Shown piece after piece: positions 48,337 to 59,100 of a DNA stretch of 64,000 nucleotides. The DNA lies in contig MCGO01000025.1 of the NCBI GenBank assembly GCA_002104985.1, positions 186,001 to 250,000 on the forward strand, in the 5' to 3' direction. Below the pieces are notes generated by a model, which was not told where the DNA came from, ran no database searches, and worked only from the letters and a program-made list of their open reading frames with translations. How positions within the stretch are numbered: the first letter of the stretch is position 1; each line of letters opens with the position of its first letter. Position numbers and translations under genes: made by a program. This DNA comes from Rhizoclosmatium globosum. Lineage: Eukaryota; Chytridiomycota; Chytridiomycetes; Chytridiales; Chytriomycetaceae.

Positions 48337-49227
48337 ATGGAACTGAAGAGATTAGAAAAACACCATCCAATGTCACTGACGTCCATCAATGAAAGAAGAG
48401 ATCCACCACCACCGCGATTTGTCGGATGCTTTTCCACTCCAAATAATACGGTAGCAACAACAACAACAGCGGTAGCGGCACCTTCAGAATGTTGGAAGTC
48501 TTGCACAGACACAAGCACTGCCTTGCTGTCTCTGTCGCGAGCAACGAATCCACAAAACGCTTCACTTACGCTCCAACTGTTATGCCTATGCTGGCCGATT
48601 GCACGAATCAATGAATTCAGAGTAAATGAGGCTGACTGCTTGGCTCCTTGTTTTAGCGACAACACGATCAACAACTTGACCTGTGGCGGGGTATCGGGCA
48701 CCGATCTTCGATGGTCTGGCTACTCCACTGCAGCAGCAACTATACCCACCGATCAAAAGAGCACCCTTCCTGTTGTAATTGGTGTCTTGGCTGTTGCACT
48801 ACTTGTCATTATTGTGGCAACAGCAATATGGCGTCTATGTAAACGTAGACCTACAAAAAAGTACGTCGACATGGATATCTTTGATGCCGCGTTGAAATCC
48901 ACAATGGCTCGCTCTGAGACGCCATTTCGTCGACAGACACAAGAATTCTATCGCTCGTCTCTGCAAATTCCTCTTACTTCAACGATGGGAGGTGAACCGA
49001 GCACGGCTATGACGACACCGGGACTTGGAATCATGTCAGCTGAGGTTTATCTGCATATTGGAAATTCTCTTCGTGATAGTTTTCAAGGCAGGGATAGTAT
49101 AAGTTATAGTGGTGGGCGGCCTTCAACTGCGATTGAAGTGGATGCACGTCCAAGTGAAAGTCGAGCGTCGTCTTCGTTGTTTATGAGTGTGTTTGCGGAA
49201 AACGAAGTGATAGAACAGCATGTGTAA
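48337..49227 (+). CDS. WSC-domain single-pass membrane protein 2
   Basis: A divergent WSC domain starts RFVGCFSTPNN and continues with SECWKSCTDTS, LCLCWPI, ADCLAPCFSDN and LTCGG (about residues 28-125). A short stalk leads to one membrane segment (TLPVVIGVLAVALLVIIVATAIW), a basic stop-transfer (RLCKRRPTKK) and a Ser-rich cytoplasmic tail of about 115 residues with SSSLFMSVFAENEV near the end. Single exon, 296 residues. No signal peptide is visible at the N-terminus (MELKRLEKHHP), so the true start may be a missed upstream exon. Related in plan to the protein at 41.8 kb. Confidence 0.7.
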   Translation: MELKRLEKHHPMSLTSINERRDPPPPRFVGCFSTPNNTVATTTTAVAAPSECWKSCTDTSTALLSLSRATNPQNASLTLQLLCLCWPIARINEFRVNEADCLAPCFSDNTINNLTCGGVSGTDLRWSGYSTAAATIPTDQKSTLPVVIGVLAVALLVIIVATAIWRLCKRRPTKKYVDMDIFDAALKSTMARSETPFRRQTQEFYRSSLQIPLTSTMGGEPSTAMTTPGLGIMSAEVYLHIGNSLRDSFQGRDSISYSGGRPSTAIEVDARPSESRASSSLFMSVFAENEVIEQHV

Positions 49228-49403
49228 TTAGAATAGAGGGGACTTGTCCTTGTTATACCTATCATTATTGTGGTGTAAATATTTGGGTGGACAAACAATG
49301 CAATGCAGTCCCAATCAATTTAGAGTTTATGGAAATTGCTGTATCCATCACTTGCACATAATTGAGACAAGAGTGATATACTTCAAGAGTTGGTGATCGT
49401 CAG

Positions 49404-50318
49404 ATGCTGAATCAAAGTGTGCCATCAAGCGTATATGATACGATTGATGCACCTTCAACAACGTTTGGTATAACGGCAACAGAACCAATTCAAACGACAA
49501 ACTTATCACTCATTATTTTATCTCTCTGTGTTATATTTGGGTTCCTTGCTGTGGCTGGAATAGCTGTCTGCTGCTTCTGTCACACCTGCTGCAGGAACGT
49601 TCAACGACTGTCAAAGCAGCCTTCAATGGCTCAAGTCACTCAAGCAGAAGCATTACAACACGTTGCTCAAAGTATTTGGAAACCTATAGGAGCTGTCAGC
49701 ACGGCCCCTCCTCCTTCTTCTCCTGATTCCGACGCAGCCATATCTGGGAGCGAGTCATCATCACGAGGGATTTTACCCCAACGTGGAAGTAAACATACAA
49801 CAACTGGCGCGAGTAATGTCAGTGTACTCTCAATATCATCGCAAAGCATAAAAAGTATACCAAACCATCACCGTTTGGGTCAATTTCAACTACCCGCGTA
49901 CTCCATTCAATCAGCCTACGATGAAGTAATAAATTTGAACCAGCTCGAAGTTGAACAAACGGAAGTATCTATTAAAATACACCCACCGTCTATTCACTCA
50001 CTGGGAAACAATTCTGCATCGAATAGTCGACCCAACACCATGCTATCAAATACACCACTGGAAAAATCAGTGTCATGGTCATCCAATGCAATCGGAAGTT
50101 CAGCGACGGAAGATGGAGATATCGAGCAAAAAAACATGATGGGTAAACTGTTTCGCAAGGCAACTATCACATCACTTCGATCTGGGGGTCAGTCGTCCAT
50201 GCCAAACAGTCGACCTACGACCATAGTCGAAACATTCACCAAGGACTGTACGTCACGGTCTCAGAGTTCAATTGGTTTGACTGGTTCGGTGGATGCAGTA
50301 CAGACTGAAAACGAATCA

Positions 50319-50355
<37 letters not shown>

Positions 50356-50893
50356 TACAGCAGCAACAGCAAAACAAGATTGGGAAATTATTTCGAATGC
50401 AAAATCCGATGCGGCCAGGATATTCACGGACTTCAAATGTGGGGGAAGGATCACAACTGGAAAATGTTTTATCAAGGCCTTTGAGTGCGATAGGAATCAT
50501 GTTTATGCAAAGTGCAGGGATTGTAGATCAGAAAACTGGTGGTGCAGGTGTAGTGGTTCCTGGAAGTCTTGGAGCGAATGGTAAGAATTTCGATTGCCAC
50601 GACGTTAAATATTGATTCCATTTCCTTTCTTATTTGTAGCTGTGATTGCACAAGGAATCGAGGTGGAAAGCACCCCTTCAGGGACTCAGACGGTTTCTGA
50701 CACTAGTAACCTGAAATCATGGACAGACTCAGAAGGCAGCATGATAGTCCCCCATGATCCAAACAAAGAAAGGACTCCATCGTCCCTTTTCATGGAAACA
50801 CTTGAAATCAACGCGAGACTCGATAATGCTTCCCATTCTACACATTCTCAGCCAACTGAGCAAACTCAATCGACGTCCCACCCGTCTGTATAA
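49404..50893 (+). CDS. Single-pass membrane protein with long Ser/Gln-rich tail, no WSC domain seen
   Basis: A short Ser/Thr-rich N-terminus (about 32 residues), then one membrane segment (LSLIILSLCVIFGFLAVAGI) followed by a Cys-rich juxtamembrane stretch (CCFCHTCC). The cytoplasmic tail is about 400 residues with many Ser, two similar basic motifs (MGKLFRKATI and IGKLFRMQNP) and a polyglutamine run. One intron at about 50581-50639. The tail style (LFR/SRP motifs, Ser clusters) resembles that of the two WSC proteins, so it is likely a family member whose ectodomain was lost or whose 5' exon is not recognised. Confidence 0.6.
50325..50372 (+). repeat. CAG/CAA repeat encoding polyglutamine
   Basis: About fifteen Gln codons, mostly CAG, with one CTA (Leu) interruption, in frame inside the preceding membrane protein's tail. 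Likely length-polymorphic. Confidence 0.9.
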
Positions 50894-50959
50894 ATAAATT
50901 TGGGAATTAATATATACTCCAAACCTTGTTTATTCCCGTGTCATGTGCCCGTTGTATTA

Positions 50960-51361
50960 CTAAAACTCGCCCCTCCTCCTCGCCTCTGCTCTAAAAAAGG
51001 CCTCCCTCCGCCTCTGCTCCGTAATCCTATCATGCGCAAGCTGATAACAATAATGTGTGGCGAACTGGGACGACACCAGTCCAGTCATTGTAGCGACAAG
51101 CAGGACATGGTACGTCCTGATACCCTTGAACCCGTATCCGAGAAACTGTTTCGAGAAGCCGTGCGAGGCAAGTGATTCCGGAGGTAGTTTTGAAGCTGCG
51201 AATGTGAGGAGACCGGTGAGACCGGCGAAGGCGAGGCCGAGTTCGCGGCCGAATTGGTAGGATTCTGTTTCGGCTTTTGAGAGAAGGTCTTCAAAGTATT
51301 GCGGCGTGTGGCCCCATTTTGCGGGCCAGAGCTCTTCGACGGGTGGTGCGTTGGTGTGCAT
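50960..51361 (-). CDS. Small membrane protein, unknown
   Basis: 133 residues, single exon. Starts MHTNAPPVEELWPAKWGHTP, has two hydrophobic segments (ELGLAFAGLTGLLTFAAS and TYHVLLVATMTGLVSSQFA) and a strongly basic C-terminus (RITEQRRREAFFRAEARRR). No recognised domain. The pattern fits a small organelle or inner-membrane protein, but that is a guess. The frame is open upstream of the chosen ATG, so the protein could be longer. Confidence 0.5.
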   Translation of the reverse strand: MHTNAPPVEELWPAKWGHTPQYFEDLLSKAETESYQFGRELGLAFAGLTGLLTFAASKLPPESLASHGFSKQFLGYGFKGIRTYHVLLVATMTGLVSSQFATHYCYQLAHDRITEQRRREAFFRAEARRRGEF

Positions 51362-51467
51362 TCGACTTGGTGGAAAGGTTGTTGGGTTTGAAATCAATGG
51401 AAGATACTCTGATAAAGGAAAAAAGAGAACAGAGACAGTCTCACTTTCTATTATCAAGGTATGCAAC

Positions 51468-52406
51468 TTAATACTTCAATTCTTCAGCCAACCAATCCAA
51501 TCCAACACCAACTCCTTGTCCCGTAATACCATTCGTGGCACAGATTGTCCAATTACGGTCCTTGATTTCTTCGAGTCCAAGAGCCCCCGAGCATTCCGAA
51601 GGAGACATGCCTCCTTCTACATCCATCTTGTTTGCAAAGAAGAGGATGGGTATTTTCCGGTCTCGTAGAACTAGATGCATGAAATGCAATTCAGCAATAC
51701 GTTTAACAAAAGGAAATAAACACAGTTGTACCTTTATTTTGGAGCATAGTTTCAAGCTCGTCGCGTGCAACACAGGCTCGTATTTTGTCTGACGCGTCAA
51801 TGACGAATACGATCGCTTCTACATCAGGATAGTAATATTCCCTGTAATAGTTGAAGTGTTAGATTCGACTTTGGGGCGACCCTTCTTAGTAAGTTGATGC
51901 ACGCACCATAGATCACGATATTTCCCTTGCCCAGACATATCAAATACGGTAAAAGTCAAACGATGTTGGGTAGAGAATGTTTCCACATTGAAACCAACAG
52001 TAGGAACCACTTCAGTTTGAGGAACCTTTTCAAGTAAGAAAGTAGGTTTAGCTATATCTAGCCATCAGTTTCGAACAAAGAATCCATCTTTGTGGATGAG
52101 ATTCAAGAATATTATTATTACTCTCCGACACAGCAAGTCTCAGTTGGAAACGAATCATGACACAGTCTCGCAAGTGATCCACTCAAATATTCGATTTGAT
52201 TTAGCGACTCACCGCCGATACTTTGAGGCCATTAATGATTGTACTCTTTCCAGCATTGTCAAGGCCAACCAGGAGGATGTTCACTTTCCGTTTGATTATT
52301 CCGAGAGAAGTAAGAAAAGAGGACCATAGACCCACTAATAGTATTGTATAATTAATTATCGCGATTCTAGGTGGAAAGGAAAAGTATTGAAAAAGGAATA
52401 GTTACT
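51468..52406 (-). CDS. ARL6: ARL6/BBS3 small GTPase, start codon split by an intron
   Basis: Arf-like GTPase that recruits the BBSome to membranes. G motifs: GLDNAGKSTIING, PTVGFNVE, the ARL6-typical DMSGQGKYRDLW, FFANKMD and ICATNGITGQG; it ends WLAEELKY. The N-terminus WSSFLTSLGIIKRKVN must be preceded by Met-Gly-Leu, but the genome reads GTGGGTCTA there with an acceptor TAG just before. A donor GTAACT at 52405 leaves ...AAA, so splicing (intron 52405-52335) makes A|TG: the ATG exists only in the mRNA. Four or more further introns. Divergent from SAP18, 77 bp apart. Confidence 0.9.
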
Positions 52407-52483
52407 TTGTTTTGTCCAGTTTTTCCTCCAAGCAACTTGAACAACAAAAACACACACCAACAACAACTGCGCAACCAAGATCG

Positions 52484-53775
52484 ATGATGGCACGCGAGGA
52501 AGCCCCTGACACGGCACCAATGGAAGAAGAATCCAAGTGGGGCACTGCAAAATGGACAGACGAGACCAGCGCAGCAAACGAGGTTCAGGACAAACAACAA
52601 CCAACCACCGAATCATCAAAGCCATCCAATCCATCCAATTCAACCGAATCAAATCAAGGCCAAAATGAAACTGAACAAGAAATCGAAAAGGACAACGACA
52701 TTGACATCGACGACAACGACAACGACAACGACAACGACGGCGACTCAGACAACAGACGACATCGATCGCTGAATCAAACTGAAACTGAAGCTGGAACCGA
52801 GACTGGACAACAACAGCAACAACAACAACAGTCGCAGCCACCAAAGCCGCGGCTCGTCGTCGACAGGAAAACAACCCCGCCGTTCCTCGTAAAGGTCTTC
52901 TGCGGCCCAGCCCACAGAGACCCGCGCGACAAGAAGGCTTTTGCTCAGGAAGAGGCCGTTCTGATACACACGTGGTTTGTTGCTTTTCTCTGCCCAGACG
53001 GTGTGGCTAATTCAGTACTAGGAGAGATGCTTCTCTCAGAGAACTTGCTTGTCTCTTGGCGGACCACAAACCTGACTTGCTCATTACGCACCCGGAATCC
53101 CGTCTCTCCTTCAGAGCCGTTTTTCCTGACCCGGCAAATGCCTCCTCTTCTTCCTCTTCCTCTAGAAACAACCGTGTCCCTCCTCCTCCACCTTCTACAT
53201 CCTCCTACTACAAAACAAAAGACCTTGGTCACTTTTCAAACATGTCTAAGCGTTATACTCATGATGAATTCAAGACATTGGATGATTTCCATTGGGTCAT
53301 TGGGGATTTCTTGGATGTCTCTGTTGTGAAGGGCTTTTCTATTGTGGGTGCGAGTGTCATTCAGTCTGTGAAGAATGCTGTTGGAGGCGAAAGAGGGGAG
53401 AGAGGAACGCGAAATGCCTATTCTTCAAATTCCTTGGCTTCAACTTCTCTGGCATCCACCAATGGTGCTCCTCCTTCAATCTCGGATCGATTGGCTCCTC
53501 ATCCTTCAAGAAGTTTTGTTCCCAGAGATGTTAGGGATTCCAGGGATGGGGATAGATTCGGAGTACGGGAGAATGTTGGACGAGACAGTAGAGATGGAGG
53601 TCGTGATGGTGGCAGAAGAGAAAGATTCCATCCATATGGTGGAGGAGGTGGAGGCAGTGCTGCCGGTCGACGAGAGGATAGGAGAGGCCGTGATGACAGA
53701 AGAGAAACGGGAGGAGCAGAGGGTACTGGAGGTGACAGACGAGACGAGAGAAGAGGCAGTGGAGGCAGATGGTGA
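52484..53775 (+). CDS. SAP18: SAP18-like protein with long acidic N- and RGG/RD-rich C-terminal extensions
   Basis: The core (about 52840-53345) follows SAP18: VDRKTTPPFLVKVFCG, EEAVLIHTWRDASLRELACL (the intron at about 52974-53030 lies inside HTW-RDA), LSFRAVFPDP, then FHWVIGDFLDVSVV. SAP18 is a ubiquitin-like-fold subunit of the Sin3-HDAC complex and of the ASAP splicing complex. Here it is flanked by a repetitive Asp/Asn N-terminus and a C-terminus of about 130 residues with Arg-Asp and Arg-Gly repeats (DGGRDGGRRERF, YGGGGGG), like RNA-binding proteins. The usual protein is about 150-175 residues, so this one is more than twice as long. Confidence 0.85.
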
Positions 53776-53829
53776 AGGAGTGTTGTGTGAATATACAACT
53801 GTACCAATTTATTATGGTCCAAGTGTCCC

Positions 53830-54258
53830 TTAATCGTCAATAACTTCATAAAACTGAAGGCAAACAGAACTCTTTGGGTCCTGGCATGCATACTCTCTCG
53901 TTCCCCACGGTGTAATCGAAAACTCGCCCTTGTTCTTGATGAACGATGGATGGACCCACGCGCCAAAACCGGCTTCCACCTTATCTTTGATTGTTTGCAA
54001 GCTAGCCACCTTGAGTCTAATCTGGGGCGCCTCGCGGTCAGGGTTGTATCCATCCATGGGCGCCACCATATGTAGCTTGGATGTTGAGGCAGGATGGATG
54101 AGGATGGTGTGTTCGGGAGAACTCATGACAACTTCGAATCCAAGAACTGTGGTGTAGAAGGCGACTGTTTGTTCATGATCGATGGTGGGGAGGAAGTACT
54201 CGGTTCCCAAAAGGTTGGCTGCGTTGGTCATTTGTGGGAGACTCTTTTTGGATGCCAT
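53830..54258 (-). CDS. VOC (glyoxalase/bleomycin-resistance fold) protein
   Basis: 142 residues, intronless. Starts MASKKSLPQM; the core LPTIDHEQTVAFYTTVLGFE and the second half (HPSFIKNKGEFSITPWGTRE, CLQFYEVIDD) show one paired beta-alpha-beta-beta-beta module typical of VOC proteins. Possible metal ligands (His in TIDHE or ILIHP, and a late Glu) are present, but substrate cannot be told. Bacterial-like size and lack of introns leave room for an acquired gene. Convergent with SAP18 (54 bp). Confidence 0.75.
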   Translation of the reverse strand: MASKKSLPQMTNAANLLGTEYFLPTIDHEQTVAFYTTVLGFEVVMSSPEHTILIHPASTSKLHMVAPMDGYNPDREAPQIRLKVASLQTIKDKVEAGFGAWVHPSFIKNKGEFSITPWGTREYACQDPKSSVCLQFYEVIDD

Positions 54259-54388
54259 CAGCCAATAATGCTTGAGAAACCAATGTCAAGACTGCCCCAC
54301 CTGCCCCAGTCCTTTCAATAATCAACTCAATCTTTATTTCAAAATGGTGCCATAAATCACATAATTCAAATACATTGCAACTGCTGTC

Positions 54389-55953
54389 TTATTTCCTGAA
54401 TGCGGGCAATTTGCCAGACGGCATATCCTCATCAAACGAGTCCTCAACCGAAACATCCTGATATTGCTGATACTCACTCACCAAATCCGCCATATTACTC
54501 TCTGCCTCTGTAAACTCCATCTCATCCATCCCTTCACCCGTATACCAATGCAAATACGCCTTCCTCTTAATCATGGCACTAAACTGCGTCTGGACACGCT
54601 TAAACAACTCCTGAATCGCCGTACTATTCCCAATAAACGTTCCCGACATCTTCAACCCTCGCGGCGGAATATCACACACGGCAGTTTTACAGTTGTTGGG
54701 AATCCATTCAACAAAGTTACTGGAGTTTTTCAATTGAATGTTCAAGATCTGCGTCTCGACTTCCTTCATGGACAGTTTCCCGCGGAATATCGCGGCAACT
54801 GTGAGGTACCGTCCATGGCGTGGGTCACATGCAGCCATCATGTTTCGTGCGTCAAACATTTGCATGGTGAGTTCCGGGACGGTGAGTTGGCGGTAGGATT
54901 GGGAGGAGCGGGAGGTTAATGGAGCGAATCCGACCATGAAGAAGTGGAGGCGTGGGAAGGGGACCATGTTGACGGCAAGTTTACGGAGGTCGGCGTTGAG
55001 TTGGCCGGGGAAACGGAGACAAGTTGTTACGCCGGACATGACGGCACTGACGAGGTGATTCAAGTCACCGTCTGTATGTTTTGTAAAGGGTTAGTTTATG
55101 GTCGAGGGGGGAAAAGGGGAACAGTAAATAAGAAGCAGGAGCTTACAAGATGGATTAGAAAGTTTGAGTGTACGCGTGCAAATGTCATATAATGCCTCGT
55201 TATCAATACAAAATGTTTCATCTGAGTTATCCACAAGCTGGTGCACAGTCAAGGTGGCATTGTACGGCTCAACAACTGTATCACTAACTTTGGGAGACGG
55301 CACAACAGAAAATGTACAAATCATACGATCTGGGTACTCCTCTCGAATTTTGCTCAACATCAATGACCCCATTCCTGACCCAGTACCTCCACCAATACTA
55401 TGTGTCATTTGGAATCCTTGCAACGAATCACAGTTTTCAGCTTCACGGCGGATAATGTCCATAAACTGGTCAATTAATTCAGCACCTTCGGTGTAATAAC
55501 CCTTTGCCCAGTTGTTTCCTGCACCGCTCTGTCCAAATACAAAGTTGTCTGGTCGGAAGAGTCGGCCATAAGTGCTTGATCGAATCGTGTCCATCGTTCC
55601 AGGTTCCAAGTCAACGAGAATAGCTCTGTATACAAACAAATTCTTTAATAAATGGAGTGACTCGGGAGAATCAACGTTTGGGAGGGGTTCGCGCGAACCT
55701 TGGAACATAACGTCTCCCAGACACTTCGTTGAAGTACACATTGATACGTTCCAATTGAAGGTCTGATTCTCCGATATATTTTCCTTGCTCATCGATTCCG
55801 TGTTCATCAGCGACGACTTCCCAAAACTTGGAACCCATTTGGTTTCCACACTGGCCACTTTGGACCTGGATAATTTCTCTATTTGATTGGCAGTTAGATA
55901 TAGTATACAAAATAGGCAGGTTTAGCGTGTATATGAACGATGGCTTGCCTCAT
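54389..55953 (-). CDS. TUBB: Divergent beta-tubulin
   Basis: GTP-binding tubulin: [47 protein letters not shown], the loop [24 protein letters not shown], and [16 protein letters not shown]. Introns follow codon 2, VPR and LKLSNPS. The first is unusual: ATGAG is followed by GCAAGC..., so it is a GC-AG intron that splits the Arg-2 codon. The C-terminus is [16 protein letters not shown], ending basic and hydrophobic instead of the usual Glu-rich tail. Several core substitutions ([20 protein letters not shown] for the common [20 protein letters not shown]) mark it as a derived paralogue, perhaps stage- or axoneme-specific. Confidence 0.92.
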
Positions 55954-56199
55954 TTAGCTTCTTTCGTAGACTGAGGTGGCTCTTGGAGGCGTTTTTGGGT
56001 GTTTCTGGAAGGGGCCTCTTCCACTTGAAATAGAACACCTGCAAAAACACCTTTTTTACTAATCCAAATAAGAGAACATACTTGAGTGAATTCAATTGGT
56101 TCGTACGACAAATTGTGGTCGCACGCTTTCCAATGTGTTGGTATTCACCACGAATAAGATCAAAATTACAACAGTTATTTAATTTATTAAATAATAGAG

Positions 56200-59100
56200 T
56201 TACAACGCTGCGGGCGCAATATCTTTGGGGAGTGAAGATCGAGAACTACATGTCCCATGAGAAATGGTTCGTATTATTTCAAACACAAACCTTAATTCAG
56301 AAACGGGTCGGATTTCCAGTTGTTTTGTTAAGCTATGATTCAAAGCCACCAGTTCTCTCAGTTTCAGTTTCAGATCCTTTGAAGTTTGTTTGTAGAATTC
56401 AACATCATTTGTTGTATCGATGACAGGGTCTGGATCGGTTTGCATTGAGAAATCTATGACTTCCTTGATACGAGATGCAACGTCAGGATGCTGATCGAAT
56501 GCTTGAAGTTTTGATTCGTATTCCTGGTACAATGTTATTTTCAACAGGCTCCTCAAACGATGAACTCACTTTTTGCATCTTGCTCAGCTTACGCTCAAAA
56601 GATATTCTCAACTTTTCCATTTGTTGGGACAGCAACTCTATTTCTTCTTGAGATCGTTGCGATTCTTCTTCAAATGTGGATTCGAGTTCTCTTAACTCGG
56701 CTATTTCCCTGAGACAGCCAATGACCATTGAGCGAGAATCATGCAGATTAGCAGATTTCTAATTGATGCGTTAGTAGTTTCTTGCGCACGATGCAATCTT
56801 TTACCAAATGATTGATAAGATCGATAATCTCCGAATTATTTGCGAACTCTTCCAATAGTGCCGAATAATTGATTTCATCACTTTCGGCAGTGACTGGACG
56901 TGTCGATGCTCCATCAAACGTGATATTACCATCAAGCATTTCTGTTAAACTGTAAGCGTCATTCCCCACAAGACAGAACATACTCTCTGCAGATTTGCGC
57001 TGTTCACGAAGTTCAACAAGATCTTTCGCCAACGATTTACGCTCGGTCTTTAACAGTAAGATTTTTTCCTGCTCTGTATTTTGGTCGAGTTGATTGATTT
57101 GAGTTGCAAGCTCGTCAATCTTGCTCTTTGTATCCCGAATTTTAACGCAAATTGCATGATAACTTCGGAAACGCTCATTTTCAGCCTCAAGTGTCTGCAC
57201 GAATGATGTAGTGTCGATGGTAACGACACTTAGGATTTCATTTCCACTTTCTACTTCTCCTAATTCTTTTTCGATTCCACTATCACAGATGTTAAGAGTA
57301 AGATAAATCATATTGTCTCTTACGTGACTTCTGTCTTTGCAATTGATGCTTTAGGCTTTGTTGGTTTAGACATCCGAGCAACAGCTAATCCATCCTTCAT
57401 TTTCTTGGACAGAGAGGCAAACTCTTCTTCTTTCCTATCCAGTTTCTTGCGTACTAGCTCGGCTGCGACTTCCAACTGACGTATTTTCTTTGAGTCTTCT
57501 TCTCGAGCTCGATTGAGGGCTGCAACATCTTTCACGCGGCGATTTTCGAGCTCATTCAACTTTTCCAGATCTGAAAGCTTCGTTTAGAAAGTTTGATTGA
57601 GTTAAGTGGTACCGCACCGTCCTTCGCCTTCTTCTTTGCATTTGATATCACTGCTTGTAACCTTTCAATTTCTTGTTGCGTTTCAGATAGCTTTCGGTCA
57701 ACGGTTTCTTTATCCTTGATAAGTTTTTCTTGGTCCTTCATTTTGGTTTTTGCTTTGGACATCTGCATCTCTTTAAGTACCATACCATATTCAGGTAATT
57801 CAACACATCATACTTGACTGTCAAACATCTTGAGTTTTTTCTCATATTCGTCCTTAAGTTTCTCTTTGGCTTGTACTGCCTCGTCCAATTCCGTGGTTGT
57901 TCTTACGAGCTCACGGCTGGCTGTTTCCAAGTCTTTTTCTAATTTCACAACTTTCTCCAAGTGCTGATGCTTGAGTTTTTCCATCCTGATAAATTATTAG
58001 CGTAAAAACTTCAGAAAACTGATCCTACTCTTTGTTTTTTACTGTTAACTCCCGCTGAAGTTCGACTTTCGCCTTGTGGGCCATTTGTAATTCAGCAATT
58101 AACTGAATATAATCTGTTGCAGTTTCAGGTTTTACTTCATCGTTCGGTGCGCTTTCAGCAGCGGCTGAGGCATTTGTGTTCGCTTGACGAACGGGGAAAT
58201 ATTCAGATTCGTCTTCATCCAATCGCGATAGCTGGCGAATAGATTCCAAAGTTTCCTGACTCTATTTCGTATTTAAGTTTGATTTCATCATTAGTTACAC
58301 CTACCATAGGTTGACATATATGAGTTTGAGTGATGGAATGTTTGTTTAAATCCAGAGTTTGATTAACGCGAGTTATTTCTTCAATCAACTCGCTGTTCGT
58401 CAGGTGAGGGTACGATTTGACAGGCTCTGCCGCGAGTGCTATTAAGGGTATTTCTGTTTGCGTGTCGGCACAACACTTCAAAGGTTCAAAACTTCTCAGT
58501 AACATTGCTTTTGCTTCAAGCTCCACATTGATATTTCGAAGTGATTCGATAAGCTTAACTTTGTCATTCAAGATGCCATTTTCGATTTCACGTTCTTCTT
58601 GAATTTCTGCCAGCTGGCGTGTCATTCTTTGATTTTCTTCTTTTGTTTTAAGCAGTTCTTCTTCAAGTTCCTTCAATGATGGTGATATAATATTAGGACC
58701 AGTATCGTCTGGAACACTGTGAAATCTGGTCAGTTGCCGCAGAATATCACAGATCAATTTTACACTTTTGAAGCCCTACGATTGAAGCGGGCTCCCAATC
58801 CGGAACTAACTCGTGACTTTGGCTTAACCGGTGGAAGCTATTGCACAAGTTGGAGAAACAGTTCCAGAGCTATATTACTTACAGTTACAACAGGAAATTG
58901 AGAAGAATCCCCAGTAGAGTTTCCTCTGGTCAGTTGAACCAAATTGGGCCTATATGACTCACACACGTAACTAAAAGCATTCCACTTTTCTTCGCCAAGC
59001 GCTGATTGAACGAGCTTCCATGAACCAGGGCCATCATGTCCAATATTGGTCAAAGCATCTAGCACATCTAGCGTAGTATTCAAGTCTTTAAGCAGTGATT

